Notes under the pieces: model-generated
Told to the model about the DNA's origin: nothing
What the model saw: the letters and a program-made list of their open reading frames with translations, nothing else
The model's database searches: none
Part shown: piece after piece, positions 36,819-48,100 of the stretch
Position numbering within the stretch: position 1 is the stretch's first letter
Layout of the letters: each line of letters opens with the position of its first letter
Assembly: GCF_003732705.1 (NCBI RefSeq)
Contig: NZ_MOBR01000018.1
Coordinates: 1-64,000 of the forward strand
Source: Pseudomonas frederiksbergensis
GTDB taxonomy: Bacteria; Pseudomonadota; Gammaproteobacteria; Pseudomonadales; Pseudomonadaceae
Direction: 5' to 3'
DNA length: 64,000 bases
Position numbers and translations under genes: made by a program

Positions 36819-37011
36819 GGGCGAAAACGATTCTTCTGTAAGTTGCGTCGGGGCGATTAGAGCATTTAAGACGCTGCGGATGACGTTTGGAGACATTTCA
36901 GGCAACAAAAAAGCCACTGTTTACTGTCGTTTGCATAAAGAAACTCGGCCTTAGCGCTCGAAACCGTTACCCTATGCAGCTGTTTTTTTGTATTTCTTCG
37001 AGGTAGCACCC

Positions 37012-38358
37012 GTGTTTTCCCAATTCGCCCTGCACGAACGCCTGCTCAAAGCCGTGGCCGAGCTTAAATTTGTCGAGCCAACGCCAGTGCAAGCAGCGGC
37101 TATTCCGCTGGCGCTCCAAGGGCGTGACCTGCGGGTGACTGCGCAAACCGGCAGCGGCAAAACCGCTGCTTTTGTTTTGCCGATTCTCAACCGACTGATC
37201 GGCCCGGCGAAAGTCCGCGTCAGCATCAAGACCCTGATCCTGCTGCCAACCCGCGAGTTGGCCCAGCAGACCATCAAGGAAGTCGAGCGCTTCGCCCACT
37301 ACACGTTCATCAAGTCCGGCCTGATCACCGGCGGTGAAGATTTCAAGGTCCAGGCCGCCATGCTGCGCAAAGTGCCGGACATCCTGATCGGTACGCCGGG
37401 CCGGATGATCGAGCAACTGAACGCCGGCAACCTGGACTTGAAAGAAGTCGAAGTGCTGGTGCTCGACGAAGCCGACCGTATGCTCGACATGGGCTTTGCC
37501 GAAGACGTGCAGCGTCTGGTGGCAGAGTGCACCAACCGCCAGCAGACCATGCTGTTCTCCGCCACCACCGGTGGTTCAGGTCTGCGCGACATGGTCGCCA
37601 AAGTCCTGAACAACCCTGAGCACTTGCAGCTCAACAACGTCAGCGACCTGAACGCGACCACCCGTCAGCAGATCATCACCGCTGACCACAACCAGCACAA
37701 AGAACAAATCGTGAACTGGCTGCTGGCCAACGAGACCTATCAGAAGGCCATCGTGTTCACCAACACCCGGGCCATGGCTGACCGTATCTACGGTCGTCTG
37801 GTGGCGCAGGAATATAAAGCGTTCGTGCTGCACGGTGACAAGGACCAGAAGGACCGCAAACTGGCCATCGATCGCCTGAAGCAGGGCGGCGTGAAAATTC
37901 TGGTTGCCACCGACGTTGCCGCTCGCGGTCTCGACGTGGAAGGCCTGGACCTGGTGATCAACTTCGACATGCCGCGCAGCGGCGACGAATATGTGCACCG
38001 TATCGGTCGTACCGGGCGTGCCGGCAACGATGGCCTGGCCATCTCGCTGATCTGCCACGGCGACTGGAATCTGATGTCGAGTGTCGAGCGCTACCTCAAG
38101 CAGAGCTTCGAGCGCCGCACCATCAAGGAAGTCAAAGGCACCTACGGCGGACCGAAAAAGGTCAAGGCCTCGGGCAAAGCCGTTGGCGTGAAGAAGAAAA
38201 AAGTCGACGCCAAAGGCGACAAGAAGAAAACCGGCGCCAAGGCACCGACCAAGCGCAAAATCGCCAACCGCCCGAAGACCGACGCCCTGTCGCTGGTCAG
38301 CAAGGACGGCATGGCGCCGCTCAAGCGCCGCAAGCCGGAAGCGCCGGCTGCTGAATAA
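37012..38358 (+). CDS. DEAD-box RNA helicase
   Basis: A 448-residue helicase. Q motif FVEPTPVQAAAIPLAL, motif I AQTGSGKTAAFVLP, Ia PTRELAQQ, DEAD motif VLDEADRMLDMGF, motif III SATTGG and motif VI HRIGRTGRAG. Residues from about 378 on form a Lys-rich tail (VKKKKVDAKGDKKKTGAK) for RNA binding, as in SrmB/RhlB-like proteins. The start is GTG 37012, with GAGG about 9 nt upstream. A bidirectional terminator follows at 38378. Confidence 0.94.
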   Translation: MFSQFALHERLLKAVAELKFVEPTPVQAAAIPLALQGRDLRVTAQTGSGKTAAFVLPILNRLIGPAKVRVSIKTLILLPTRELAQQTIKEVERFAHYTFIKSGLITGGEDFKVQAAMLRKVPDILIGTPGRMIEQLNAGNLDLKEVEVLVLDEADRMLDMGFAEDVQRLVAECTNRQQTMLFSATTGGSGLRDMVAKVLNNPEHLQLNNVSDLNATTRQQIITADHNQHKEQIVNWLLANETYQKAIVFTNTRAMADRIYGRLVAQEYKAFVLHGDKDQKDRKLAIDRLKQGGVKILVATDVAARGLDVEGLDLVINFDMPRSGDEYVHRIGRTGRAGNDGLAISLICHGDWNLMSSVERYLKQSFERRTIKEVKGTYGGPKKVKASGKAVGVKKKKVDAKGDKKKTGAKAPTKRKIANRPKTDALSLVSKDGMAPLKRRKPEAPAAE

Positions 38359-38377
38359 AGCCGTGTAGCGACCCAAT

Positions 38378-38407
38378 AAAAAACCCGGACAGTGTCCGGG
38401 TTTTTTT
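38378..38407. terminator. Bidirectional rho-independent terminator
   Basis: CCCGGAC / GTCCGGG stem, 3-nt loop, A-run before and seven T after. It serves the helicase and the convergent gene at 38422. Confidence 0.9.
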
Positions 38408-38421
38408 ACGTCCAGGGTTTG

Positions 38422-39021
38422 TCAGCTCCCCAACAGCCCACTGGTGTCGGCATCAAAGCGTTGCTTGGCCTGATTCGCCGCCGGTTTCAGCAAGGCGAGC
38501 AGGGCCGCTTCGCTGTACAGCTGAGTGACCGCCAATTCCTTGGGGGTCGGCTCAATCGGGATCAGCACGTCTTCACCGTCCGCATGCAGCCAGATCGCAA
38601 CCAGGTGAATGGCCGAGACAAACAACACTCGCAGTTCAACGGTTTTGCCCTGCAGTTGCGGCGACTGTTCCGCCAGTTTCAACGCACCCACCGTGGCGGC
38701 CGCCATGGCCCCGTGGTTCAGCGAGGAGAACTCGACATGACCACGCACGTCGGCCAATTGTGCATCGGCAATCGTCACACCATCGGAAAACACCAGGTAA
38801 TGCCAATCGCCAATCTTGGCGTCTTTCAGGCCTTTGCCCTGGTTCAAGTCCTCCAGGCTGAGCGAGTAACCACGGTAGGCCTCGCTGAGGCTGATCTTGC
38901 CGGGCGTGGCGTTGGCGAACTGGCGATTGATGCCGAAGCCTTGGGTTTGCAGTGCCGCTTGCAGCGCCGGACGCAAGGTTTGCACGCCGTTGGAAGGCGC
39001 CTTTGGATAAGTCAGTTGCAT
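38422..39021 (-). CDS. Hypothetical partner of the C70-like protease
   Basis: A 199-residue soluble protein with no signal peptide, 12 bp after the protease gene in the same operon. Visible blocks are YRGYSLSLEDLNQGK, IGDWHYLVFSDGV and VELRVLFVSAIHLVAIWLHA; the last includes a hydrophobic stretch but not a clear TM helix. No family recognised. It could be an inhibitor, chaperone or co-secreted factor of the protease; that is inference from context only. Confidence 0.75.
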   Translation of the reverse strand: MQLTYPKAPSNGVQTLRPALQAALQTQGFGINRQFANATPGKISLSEAYRGYSLSLEDLNQGKGLKDAKIGDWHYLVFSDGVTIADAQLADVRGHVEFSSLNHGAMAAATVGALKLAEQSPQLQGKTVELRVLFVSAIHLVAIWLHADGEDVLIPIEPTPKELAVTQLYSEAALLALLKPAANQAKQRFDADTSGLLGS

Positions 39022-39033
39022 GATGTCGCCCTC

Positions 39034-39618
39034 CTAGTTTTTCACGGTGAAATAAGTGTTGGTCCAATTGCCGCCGCCGTTGTACGAACCGGGGAACGAG
39101 TTCAACGCGCGGGTCGAGTAACCGTAGATGGAATCCGCGACCAGCACGTAGTTGCCGTTGGTGCCATAGATCGCCAGGAAGTGCGCACCGCCGCCGTACC
39201 AGGCGCAACGCAGGCAGACCGGTCGGCCCATGTTGATCTGGTTCTGGATCGCCGACATCTGCAGCGAACCCTGATTCATCCCGTTGAAACTGCGGGTGAT
39301 CCGCAGGGCGGTATCCAGATAGCCATACACGTTGCACGGCCCCGGCTGATTGCAGCAGTTGCGGTCCAGCGCAGCAGTGGCCACACCGCATTGGGTCCAG
39401 GACCCGGTGCCGTAATAGTTGCCGACCGAGGCGGAAGCCGCCGCCCAGCACCAGTTGGTCTGGGTTTGCTGTTGCATCGTGAAGTTGAGACTGCCAGCGG
39501 CCAGTGCGCTGAGGGGTGCAGCCGATTCGACCTCGACCAGATGCGGGTCGAGCAGATGACTTGCCAGGCACCTTGGCAGTGTTTCGCCGGTGAACCGTGT
39601 TGCTTCAGTGGTTAACAT
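39034..39618 (-). CDS. Papain-like cysteine protease, AvrRpt2/C70-like
   Basis: A 194-residue protein. The nucleophile motif QTQTNWCWAAASASVGNYYG matches the C70/AvrRpt2-like papain fold; the His is in GGGAHFLAIYG and the third residue is probably Asp in VLVADSIYGYS. Four further Cys occur in CGVATAALDRNCC and PGPCNVYGY. The N-terminal 45 residues look like a propeptide or targeting region, not a Sec signal. C70 enzymes include plant-pathogen effectors, but free-living Pseudomonas carry many paralogues of unknown role. Confidence 0.85.
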   Translation of the reverse strand: MLTTEATRFTGETLPRCLASHLLDPHLVEVESAAPLSALAAGSLNFTMQQQTQTNWCWAAASASVGNYYGTGSWTQCGVATAALDRNCCNQPGPCNVYGYLDTALRITRSFNGMNQGSLQMSAIQNQINMGRPVCLRCAWYGGGAHFLAIYGTNGNYVLVADSIYGYSTRALNSFPGSYNGGGNWTNTYFTVKN

Positions 39619-39893
39619 TTTTCAATCCTCCATGAGTGAAAACAAGCGTCCAGCTTGTGGGTGTGTAGCGGTGTTGCCGAGCGATCGGTGTATGCGTTTT
39701 GCCATGTTTGATGGCTGCTCCGATCCGAACTCGAGGTAACCTTAGGTGTGTATATGCGTTTGTGCAAATAATTAAATGCACTAGTGCAAATTCCAGATCA
39801 AAAGATCTCAGCCTGTGGCCGCTCGTACGGGAATCTCGGTCTTACACAATTCCTGTAGGAGCTGCCGAAGGCTGCGATCCTTTGACTTTGCTC
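39619..39893. other. Intergenic region upstream of the C70 protease
   Basis: AT-richer than its surroundings. It contains TGCACTAGTGCA, a 12-bp palindrome at about 39777, between repeats of GTGCAAAT, which could be an operator, and a solitary half-REP CTGTAGGAGCTGCCGAAGGC near 39853. Confidence 0.4.
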
Positions 39894-40169
39894 TTAACCC
39901 TCAGCCTTCTTCCCCGCCGTATCCAACTCCTTCAACCGCTGATCAATCAACTGGCACTTGTCCGGCAGATCGGCACTGGCCGTGCCCAGATCCATCTTCT
40001 GCAACTCATCGTTAATCTCCTTGGCCTTCTTCGGATTCTGTTGCGTGAGCTTGGTCACTTCCTGGGCCAGTTGCTCGCGCTTGGCGGTGGCTTCTTCGGG
40101 CGTGCAAGCCCAAGCGGGGAGGGCGCAGGCAAGGGTGGCGGCGAGAATTATTTTCAGCAGGGTTTTCAT
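39894..40169 (-). CDS. Small periplasmic helical protein
   Basis: A 91-residue protein with a signal peptide (MKTLLKIILAATLACALPAW, cleavage near residue 21). The mature part is highly charged and helical (EEATAKREQLAQEVTKLTQQ) with two Cys. No family name recognised; similar short proteins are common in Pseudomonas. Confidence 0.75.
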   Translation of the reverse strand: MKTLLKIILAATLACALPAWACTPEEATAKREQLAQEVTKLTQQNPKKAKEINDELQKMDLGTASADLPDKCQLIDQRLKELDTAGKKAEG

Positions 40170-40318
40170 GAGTCAGGCCTCGGTTTCCGTGTCGAGCGGT
40201 TAATCGGTTGAGGCTATGCAGTGATGAAAGTTCACCCGGTGTTACCAAGGCCAAACGCTTAAGTGATCGTTGCAAGCACTACCGTTCGTCGCCTTTTGTT
40301 GGCGGCATCAGCCATTAA

Positions 40319-40359
40319 TTGACGCCAGAATAGTGGCTATATAGTATCGCGCCACTATT
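40319..40359 (+). promoter_or_regulatory. Predicted cdiBA promoter with overlapping operator dyad
   Basis: TTGACG (40319-40324) and TAGTAT (40342-40347) form a sigma-70 promoter with a 17-bp spacer. AATAGTGGC (40329-40337) and GCCACTATT (40351-40359) are perfect 9-bp inverse arms flanking the -10 box and likely start site, 33 bp before cdiB. Because the left arm lies upstream of the predicted start, the dyad should act as DNA, as a repressor site. Confidence 0.5.
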
Positions 40360-40391
40360 TTGCTATTACTCCTGATTTCGAGGGATCGAAC

Positions 40392-42098
40392 ATGTACCCA
40401 CCCGCCCTTGTGGCGAGGTTGTGCTTGGCTTTGCTGTGCCTTTCTCCCCTAAATACGGCTCACGCCGCCCCCACTCCCGGTGACACCGACCTGATCCGCG
40501 ATCGTCAGGATCGGCTCCTCGACGAGCAACGTCGTCGTCTCGAGGAACTCAAGGAATTGCCCGGCAAGGCTGCCGAACCCGCGCAACCGCAGGCGCCTGT
40601 CGATACCCGTTGCTTTCCCATCAAGGACATCGAACTCAGCGGTGCCGACAGTCTTTCGGACGGCGAGAAAAATCGCCTGCTCAAGCCGTTTATCGACCAG
40701 TGCCTGGGTGTCACCCAGCTCAACGAATTGCTCAAGGTCATCACCGATCACTACATCGAAAAAGGCCTGGTCACCAGCCGCGCGTACTTGCCGCAGCAGG
40801 ACTTGTACACCGGCCATCTGAAGGTGTTGGTGGTCGAGGGCAAGCTTGAGGGGTTGAAGGGCGCCGAAGGCAGCAAGTTGTCGGACCGTGAGCTGGGCAT
40901 GGCGTTTCCTGGCAAGACCGGGGAGCTGGTCAATCTGCGTGAAATCGAGCAGATGGTCGATCAACTGAACCGCTTGCCATCGAATCAGGCACAGATGGAA
41001 TTGGCGCCGGGCAAAGCCGTCGGTGGTAGCGAAGTGCTGGTCAAGAACACCCCGCAAACGCCCTGGCGTGCCGGCTTGTCCCGCAGCAACGAAGGCCAGC
41101 GCAGCACTGGCGAACAGCAGTGGGGCACCACGTTTGATTGGGATAGCCCACTGGGTTTGGCGGATCAGCTAAACCTGCGCGGCGGTCACGATGCGATGAG
41201 CGATCACCAGCACACCTCCCATAACGCGCTGCTCAATTACAACCTGCCCTGGGGCTGGTGGAACTTCACCTACACCTACAGCCAGAGCGAGTACCGCTCG
41301 CAGGCACAGGCGAATGGTTTCAACTTCAAGCAGACCGGCGACAGCCAAAACCATCAGTTGCGCGTCGAACGGGTGATTCATCGCGATGCCGTGAGCAAGA
41401 CCTCCCTCAGCACCGGTCTGTCGTACCTGCGCACCAACAATTTCATCGAAGACAGCAAGTTGGCGCTGAGCAGCAATCGCATCAGTGAAGCGCAGTTCGG
41501 CTTTAACCACGGTCGGCGGATCGGCGGTGCGTTCGTCAACCTTGACCTGGGTATGCAGCAAGGCATCGGCCTGCTGGACGCCCAGGGCAACGGGCATCCA
41601 GGCCCCGGCGAGCCGGACGCACGCTACCGCAAATACACCGCCACGGTGAGTTACCTGCAACCGTTCAAGGTGTGGGGCGAGTCGTTCAGTTTCAGCAGCC
41701 TGATGACCGGCCAGCATAGCGAAGACGTGTTGTTCAGCCCGCAGCGCACCAGCCTCGGCGGGCTGTCGTCGTTGCGTGGCTACAAGGATCAATCCTTGTC
41801 CGGCGACAGCGGCGGCTATTGGCGCAATGACCTGCGCTGGAGCCGTCCGGTCAACCTCGAATGGTTGCGCCCGGTGTTCGCCGAATACGGCACCAGCCTC
41901 GGTTACGACCAGGGCGTGATCAGCGCCAATCGCTACAACGGCGATCAGCACGGACGTTTGTCCAGCAACTCGGTGGAGCTGTTCGCCCGTGGTCAGCACA
42001 TGGCCGCCAGCGTGACGTTTGCCCACTCCCTGGAACGCCCCGATGCACTGACCGAGCGCGAAGCGCCGATCTATTTCCGCCTGGATTTCTTTCTCTAA
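40392..42098 (+). CDS. cdiB: CDI outer-membrane transporter CdiB (TpsB/ShlB family)
   Basis: A 568-residue TpsB porin that exports CdiA across the outer membrane. Signal peptide residues 1-26 (ending TAHA); a charged N-terminal helix (RLLDEQRRRLEELKELPG) that plugs the barrel in this family; POTRA domains about 75-210 (CFPIKDIELSGADSLSD); and a 16-strand barrel from about 215 ending in Phe-Leu. The conserved L6 motif reads LSSLRGYKDQSLSG. GAGGG precedes the ATG. cdiA starts 24 bp downstream. Confidence 0.96.
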   Translation: MYPPALVARLCLALLCLSPLNTAHAAPTPGDTDLIRDRQDRLLDEQRRRLEELKELPGKAAEPAQPQAPVDTRCFPIKDIELSGADSLSDGEKNRLLKPFIDQCLGVTQLNELLKVITDHYIEKGLVTSRAYLPQQDLYTGHLKVLVVEGKLEGLKGAEGSKLSDRELGMAFPGKTGELVNLREIEQMVDQLNRLPSNQAQMELAPGKAVGGSEVLVKNTPQTPWRAGLSRSNEGQRSTGEQQWGTTFDWDSPLGLADQLNLRGGHDAMSDHQHTSHNALLNYNLPWGWWNFTYTYSQSEYRSQAQANGFNFKQTGDSQNHQLRVERVIHRDAVSKTSLSTGLSYLRTNNFIEDSKLALSSNRISEAQFGFNHGRRIGGAFVNLDLGMQQGIGLLDAQGNGHPGPGEPDARYRKYTATVSYLQPFKVWGESFSFSSLMTGQHSEDVLFSPQRTSLGGLSSLRGYKDQSLSGDSGGYWRNDLRWSRPVNLEWLRPVFAEYGTSLGYDQGVISANRYNGDQHGRLSSNSVELFARGQHMAASVTFAHSLERPDALTEREAPIYFRLDFFL

Positions 42099-42122
42099 TT
42101 ACGCTTTTTCGAGACCTTCGAC

Positions 42123-45100
42123 ATGGACGTTCGCCACTACGCCTTCCTCGCGCGCCAGCCTTCTGCGGTCGTGAAAACCCGCGAGCACTTCTGGGGCATG
42201 CCCAAGCGCGGGTTGGCGTTCCTGTTGGCCAACGTCATGTTCTGGCAGCCGATGTGGGCCCAGGCCGAAGGGATTGTGGTAGCCAATCCGGCGACCGGTC
42301 TCAGCCAGGCGGGCAACGGCGTGCCGATCGTCAACATCGCCAGGCCCAATGCCGCCGGCCTGTCGCATAACCAATACCAGCAATACAACGTCGGCACCGA
42401 AGGCGTGATCCTCAACAACGCCACCAACCGCACCCAGAGCACCCAACTGGGCGGAATCATCGTCGGCAACCCGAACTTCAACGGCAGCGCCGCCAGCACC
42501 ATCCTTAACGAAGTGGTCGGCGCCAACGCCAGTCAGCTCCGGGGCTACACCGAAGTGGCGGGGCAGTCGGCCCGTGTCATCGTCGCCAACCCGTATGGCA
42601 TCAGCTGCAACGGTTGCGGGTTTATCAACACCCCGCGGGTGACCCTGACCACCGGTAAGCCGGTGCTGGATAACGGTCGTGTCGATCACTTTCAGGTCGA
42701 TGGCGGCAGCGTTTCGGTGGAAGGCGCAGGGCTGAATGCCGACAACGTCGATCAGTTTGAAATCATCACCCGCGCGGCGCAGATCAACGCCCAGATCAAC
42801 GCCAGGCAACTGACGATCGTGGCCGGTCGCAACGACGTCGATGCACAGAGCCTGAGCGCCACCGCCCGTGCCGATGATGGCAGCAGCAAACCCGCTATTG
42901 CCATCGACAGTTCGGCGCTGGGCGGCATGTATGCCGGCGCGATCAAACTGGTGGGCACCGAGGCCGGTGTCGGGGTGAAACTGGCCGGCAACCTGGCGGC
43001 CAGCGCCGGGGATATTCAGATCGACGCCAACGGTCATCTGAGCATGGTGCAGACCTCGGCCAGTGGCGCGGTCAACGCCAAAGCCGCCAGCCTCGATGCT
43101 GCCGGGCCGGTCTACGCCGGCACTGCGCTTTCGGTGAACACGTCGGGGGATATCAACACCCGGCAGAGCGTCGCGGCACGGGATGCCATCAGCCTGAACA
43201 GCGGCGGTCAGTTGACCAATACCGGCGTCATCGAAGCCGGAGTCAACGCCGATAACAGCCGCAATGCCAATGGCGATGTAACGATCAACGCGCAAAACCT
43301 GCGCAACAGCGGCAGCATCAACGCGAGCCGTTCATTACAAGCCAACGTCACGCAGACATTGAACAACCAGGGCGGCACCCTCAATAGTCAGTCCCGTACT
43401 CAAGTGACGGCGGCAACCCTGGATAACCGCTCGGGCCGGGTGTTGGGCCAAGGCAGCCTCGGCGTCAGCGCCGATCAGTTGTTGAACGCTCAAAGTGGTC
43501 TGGTTTCGAGCACCGGCAATCTTTCTGTCAGCGCCGGGTATCTGGATAACAGCCAGCAGGGCAAGGTCTCCAGCACCGGTGCGTTGACGGTTCAGACCTC
43601 CGGGCAATTGCTCAATCAACTGGGCATCTTTAGCGCCAGTGGCAACCTGTTGCTCAGCGCCGGGAATCTGGACAACCGCAATGGCGAAATCTCCAGCCTG
43701 AGCGATCTGTCCGCCAGCGGCAGTCAGGCGAACAACAGCGGCAATGGTCGTTTGCTGGCCAATGGCGACGTCACGCTGACCTTCGACGGTTTGAACAATC
43801 AGAACAAAGGAGCGATCTCCGGACAGCGCGACGTGCGGCTGAACGTCGGCCAATTGACCAACGACGGCGTCGGCAGCGTCTATGCCAAGCGCAACCTGGA
43901 TCTCAACGTCACCAACGCGCTGAACAATAATCAGGGCGTGCTGCGCAGCGACGGGTCCCTGAACCTGCGTGCCGCCAGCCTCGCCAATAATGGCGGCAGC
44001 GTCACCAGCGCCGCTGCATCGACACTGACCACCGCCGGGGCTCTGGTCAATCAGGGTGGCGAAGTGCTGTCCGATGCCAGCCTGACCCTGACCAGCGCTA
44101 GCCTCGACAACAGCCAAAAAGGTCGAATCGCCGGCAAAGGCGTTACGCTGAAAACCGGCGCTTTCGACAACCAACAAAATGGCAGCCTGAGCAGTACCGG
44201 CGTACTTCAGCTCACGGCCGGTCAAGTCAACAACAGTGCGGCGGGTCGCATCGCCAGTGCCATGGCCCTGACGGCCACCGTCACCGGTCTTGATCAGTCC
44301 AACGATGGGCAGCTGTACAGCAACAGCGATGTCAGCCTCGACCTGAGCAACGGCGTACTCAACAACCAGAACGGTTTGATCACGGCCCCCGGCCAGTTGC
44401 TGTTGAAAAACCTCAACATCGTTAATAACCAGAACGGCAAGATTTCCAGCGCCAACGGCTTCACCCTCGCGGCCAATACGTTGCAGAACACCGACGGTTC
44501 GGTGATCAGCGACAAGGCGCTGATCGTGCGCATCGACCAGCAACTGTCCAACATCCGGGGCGTAATCTCCGGCAAAGGCGTTGAGCTGAGCGCCGGTGTT
44601 TTCGACAACCAGCAAGGCGGGCGGCTGACCAGTAGTGGCGCGCTTCAACTGAATGCCGGCCAAGTCATTAACAGCGCTGGCAGCATCGCGAGTTCGGGTG
44701 ATTCGGTACTGACCGTCACCGGCGCCCTGATCAATCAGGGCGGTGAAGTGCTGTCGAACGCCGGGCTGAATGTCACCAGCGCCAGCCTGGATAACAGCCA
44801 AAAGGGGCGCGTCACCGGTAACGGTGTGGTGGTCAAAACCGGTACGTTCGACAACCGACAAGGCGGGCGCCTGAGCAGTACCGGCGCTCTTCAAGTGAAT
44901 GCCGGTCAACTCTTCAACAGCAACGGCAGCCTCGCCAGTTCCGGCGATTCGGCGCTGACCACAACCGGCGCCATCGTCAATCAGGGCGGTGAATTGCTCT
45001 CCGACGCCAGCCTGACGCTGACCAGCGCCAGCCTCGACAACAGCCAAAAAGGTCGCATCGCCGGCAAAGGTGTTGCGGTAAACACCGGCGCCTTCGACAA

Positions 45101-48100
45101 CCAGCAAAGCGGCAGCCTGACCAGTACCGGCGCGCTGCAACTCACGGCTGGCCAAGTCAACAACAGCACGGCGGGTCGCATCGCCAGCGCAATGGCATTG
45201 ACCGCGACCGTCACCGGTCTTGATCAGACCAACGATGGACAGCTTTACAGCAACAGCGATGTCAGCCTCGACCTCAGCAACGGTGTGCTCAACAACCAGA
45301 ACGGTTTGATCACGGCCCCCGGCCAACTGCTGCTGAAAAACCTCAACATCGTCAACAACCAGAACGGCAAGATTTCCAGCGCCAACGGCTTCACCCTCGC
45401 GGCCAATACGTTGCAGAACACCGACGGTTCGGTGATCAGCGACAAGGCGCTGATCGTGCGCATCGACCAGCAACTGTCCAACATCCGGGGCGTAATCTCC
45501 GGCAAAGGCGTTGCGCTGAGCGCCGGCGTTTTCGACAACCAGCAAGGCGGGCGGCTGACCAGTACCGGCGTGCTTCAATTGAACGCCCGGCAGGTCAACA
45601 ACAACGCTGGTCGTATTGCCAGTTCGGGTGATTCGGCGTTGACCATCACCGATTCCATCGTCAATCAGGGCGGTGAATTGTTGTCGGACGCCGCTCTGAC
45701 GCTCACCAGCGCCAGCCTGGACAACAGCCAAAAGGGCCGCATCGCTGCCAACGGCGTGAAGGTCAATACGGGTGCCTTCGACAACCAGCAAAGCGGCAGC
45801 CTGAGCAGTACCGCTGCGCTGCAACTCACCGCCGGTCAAGTCAATAACAGTGCGGCCGGTCGCATCGCCAGTGCCATGGCCCTGACCGCGACCGTCACCG
45901 GTCTTGATCAGTTCAACGATGGGCAGCTTTACAGCAACAGTGATGTCAGCCTCGACTTGAGCAACGGCGTACTCAACAACCAGAACGGTTTAATCACGGC
46001 CCCCGGCCAGTTGCTGTTGAAAAACCTCAACATCGTCAACAACCAGAACGGCAAGATTTCCAGCGCCAACGGTTTCACCCTAGCCGCCAACACGTTGCAG
46101 AACACCGACGGTTCGGTGATCAGCGACAAGGCGCTGATCGTGCGCATCGACCAGCAACTGTCTAACATCCGGGGCGTAATCTCCGGCAAAGGCGTTGCGC
46201 TGAGCGCCGGCGTTTTCGACAACCAGCAAGGCGGGCGGCTGACCAGCACCGGCGTGCTTCAACTGAACGCGCAGCAGCTCAACAACAGCGCTGGCAGCAT
46301 CGCGAGTTCGGGCGATTCGGTACTGACCGTCACCGGCGCCCTGATCAATCAGGGCGGCCAAGTGCTGTCGAACGCCGGGCTCAACGTCACCAGCGCCAGC
46401 CTGGATAACAGCCAGAAGGGTCGCATCGCCGGCAGCAATGTGGTGGTCAAGACTGGCGCCTTCGACAACCAGCAAGATGGACGGCTGAGCAGTACCGGCG
46501 CCCTTCAATTGAATGCTGATCAAGTCAACAACAGTGCCGGCAGCATCAGCAGCGTGGGCCTTTTCAGCCTCACCAGCGCCGGCGTCCTGAACAATCAGGG
46601 CGGCAAATTGCTCTCCGATGCCAGCCTGACCCTGACCAGCGCCAGCCTCGACAACAGCCAAAAGGGTCGCATCGCGGGCAAAGGCGTTACGCTGAAAACC
46701 GGCGCGTTCGACAATCGGCAAAGCGGCAGCCTGACCAGTACCGGCGCGCTGCAACTCACGGCCGGTCAGGTCAACAACAGCGATGCCGGTCGCATCGCCA
46801 GTGCCATGGCCCTGACGGCTACCGTTACCGGTCTTGATCAGTTCAACGACGGGCGCCTGTACGGTGACAGCGATGTCAGCCTCGACCTCAGCAACGGCGT
46901 GCTCAACAACCAGAACGGCCTGATCACGGCACCCGGTCAACTGCTGCTGAAAAACCTCAACATCGTCAACAACCAGAATGGTGAAGTTTCCAGCGCACAC
47001 GGATTCACCCTCACCGCCAATACGTTGCAGAACACCGACGGTTCGGTGATCAGCGACAAAGCGCTGATCGTGCGTATCGACCAACTGCTGACCAACATCA
47101 AGGGGCTGGTGTCCGGCACAGGCGTGGACCTGAGCGCCGCAGAACTGAACAACGACAACGGCAGTGTCAGCAGCGACGCTGACCTGACTGTGCATGCCAG
47201 TGGCAAGCTCTCGAACCAGAACGGTGAGTTATCCGCGGCGGGCAATTCCACGTTGACGGCGGCGAGCCTGGCTAACGCGAGCGGTCATGTCACGGCCGAT
47301 CAACGCCTGAACATGACCGTCACCGGCGCCATCGATAACCAGGCGGGTACGCTGGGTGCTGCAAACGGCATCGTGCTCCAGGCCGCGAGTCTGGATAACC
47401 GTCAATCCGGCGTGGTGGTCACCGATGGTGATCTGGGTATCACGCTCAGCGGCAACCTGGATAACCAGAGCGGCGGCAGCGTGCAAGCCAAAGGCCTGAT
47501 CGACCTCAAGTCACTGAGCCTGGATAACCGTGGCGGTCGCGTGTCCTCGCAGCATCTGCTGACCCTGCGCAATACCACCACCGATAACCGTGGCGGCTTG
47601 ATCCGTGCCGACCACGATATGCAGCTGTTCATCGACCACCTCGATAACCGTCAGCGAGGCGTGGTCAGTGCTAAAGCAGGCCTGGCCTTGACCGGTCAAA
47701 TTCTGGACAACCAGAGCGGTCTTCTCAGCGCTGTGGGCCTGATGCAACTGCAGTTGGGCAACGTGTTCAACGACGCCGGTCGGATCGCCGGCCAGGGCGA
47801 TTTGACCGCCACTATCGACAACCTTAGCCAGCAAGGTGGCGAACTCGTCGCCCAGGGCAACCTGACCCTGACGGGCACTCAGCTGGATAACCGTGCGGGC
47901 GGTCTGGTAGGTGCGACAAAAGCGCTGAAACTCAATGTTGCCGACATCGATAACCGCGCCGGTGAAATGTCCAGTCAAGTGGATGTCGCGGTCACCAGCC
48001 AACAACTCAACAACAGCGACGGCGGCAAGGTGTTGGCCGGTACGGCGCTGACATTGACGGTTGATCGTCTGCTCAACCAGACCAAGGGCCTGTTGTTTGG

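Noticed and set aside
44030..47120. Regularly spaced repeats suggestive of a CRISPR array
   Set aside because: Repeat spacing is hundreds of bases, in frame and protein-coding; these are FHA repeats.
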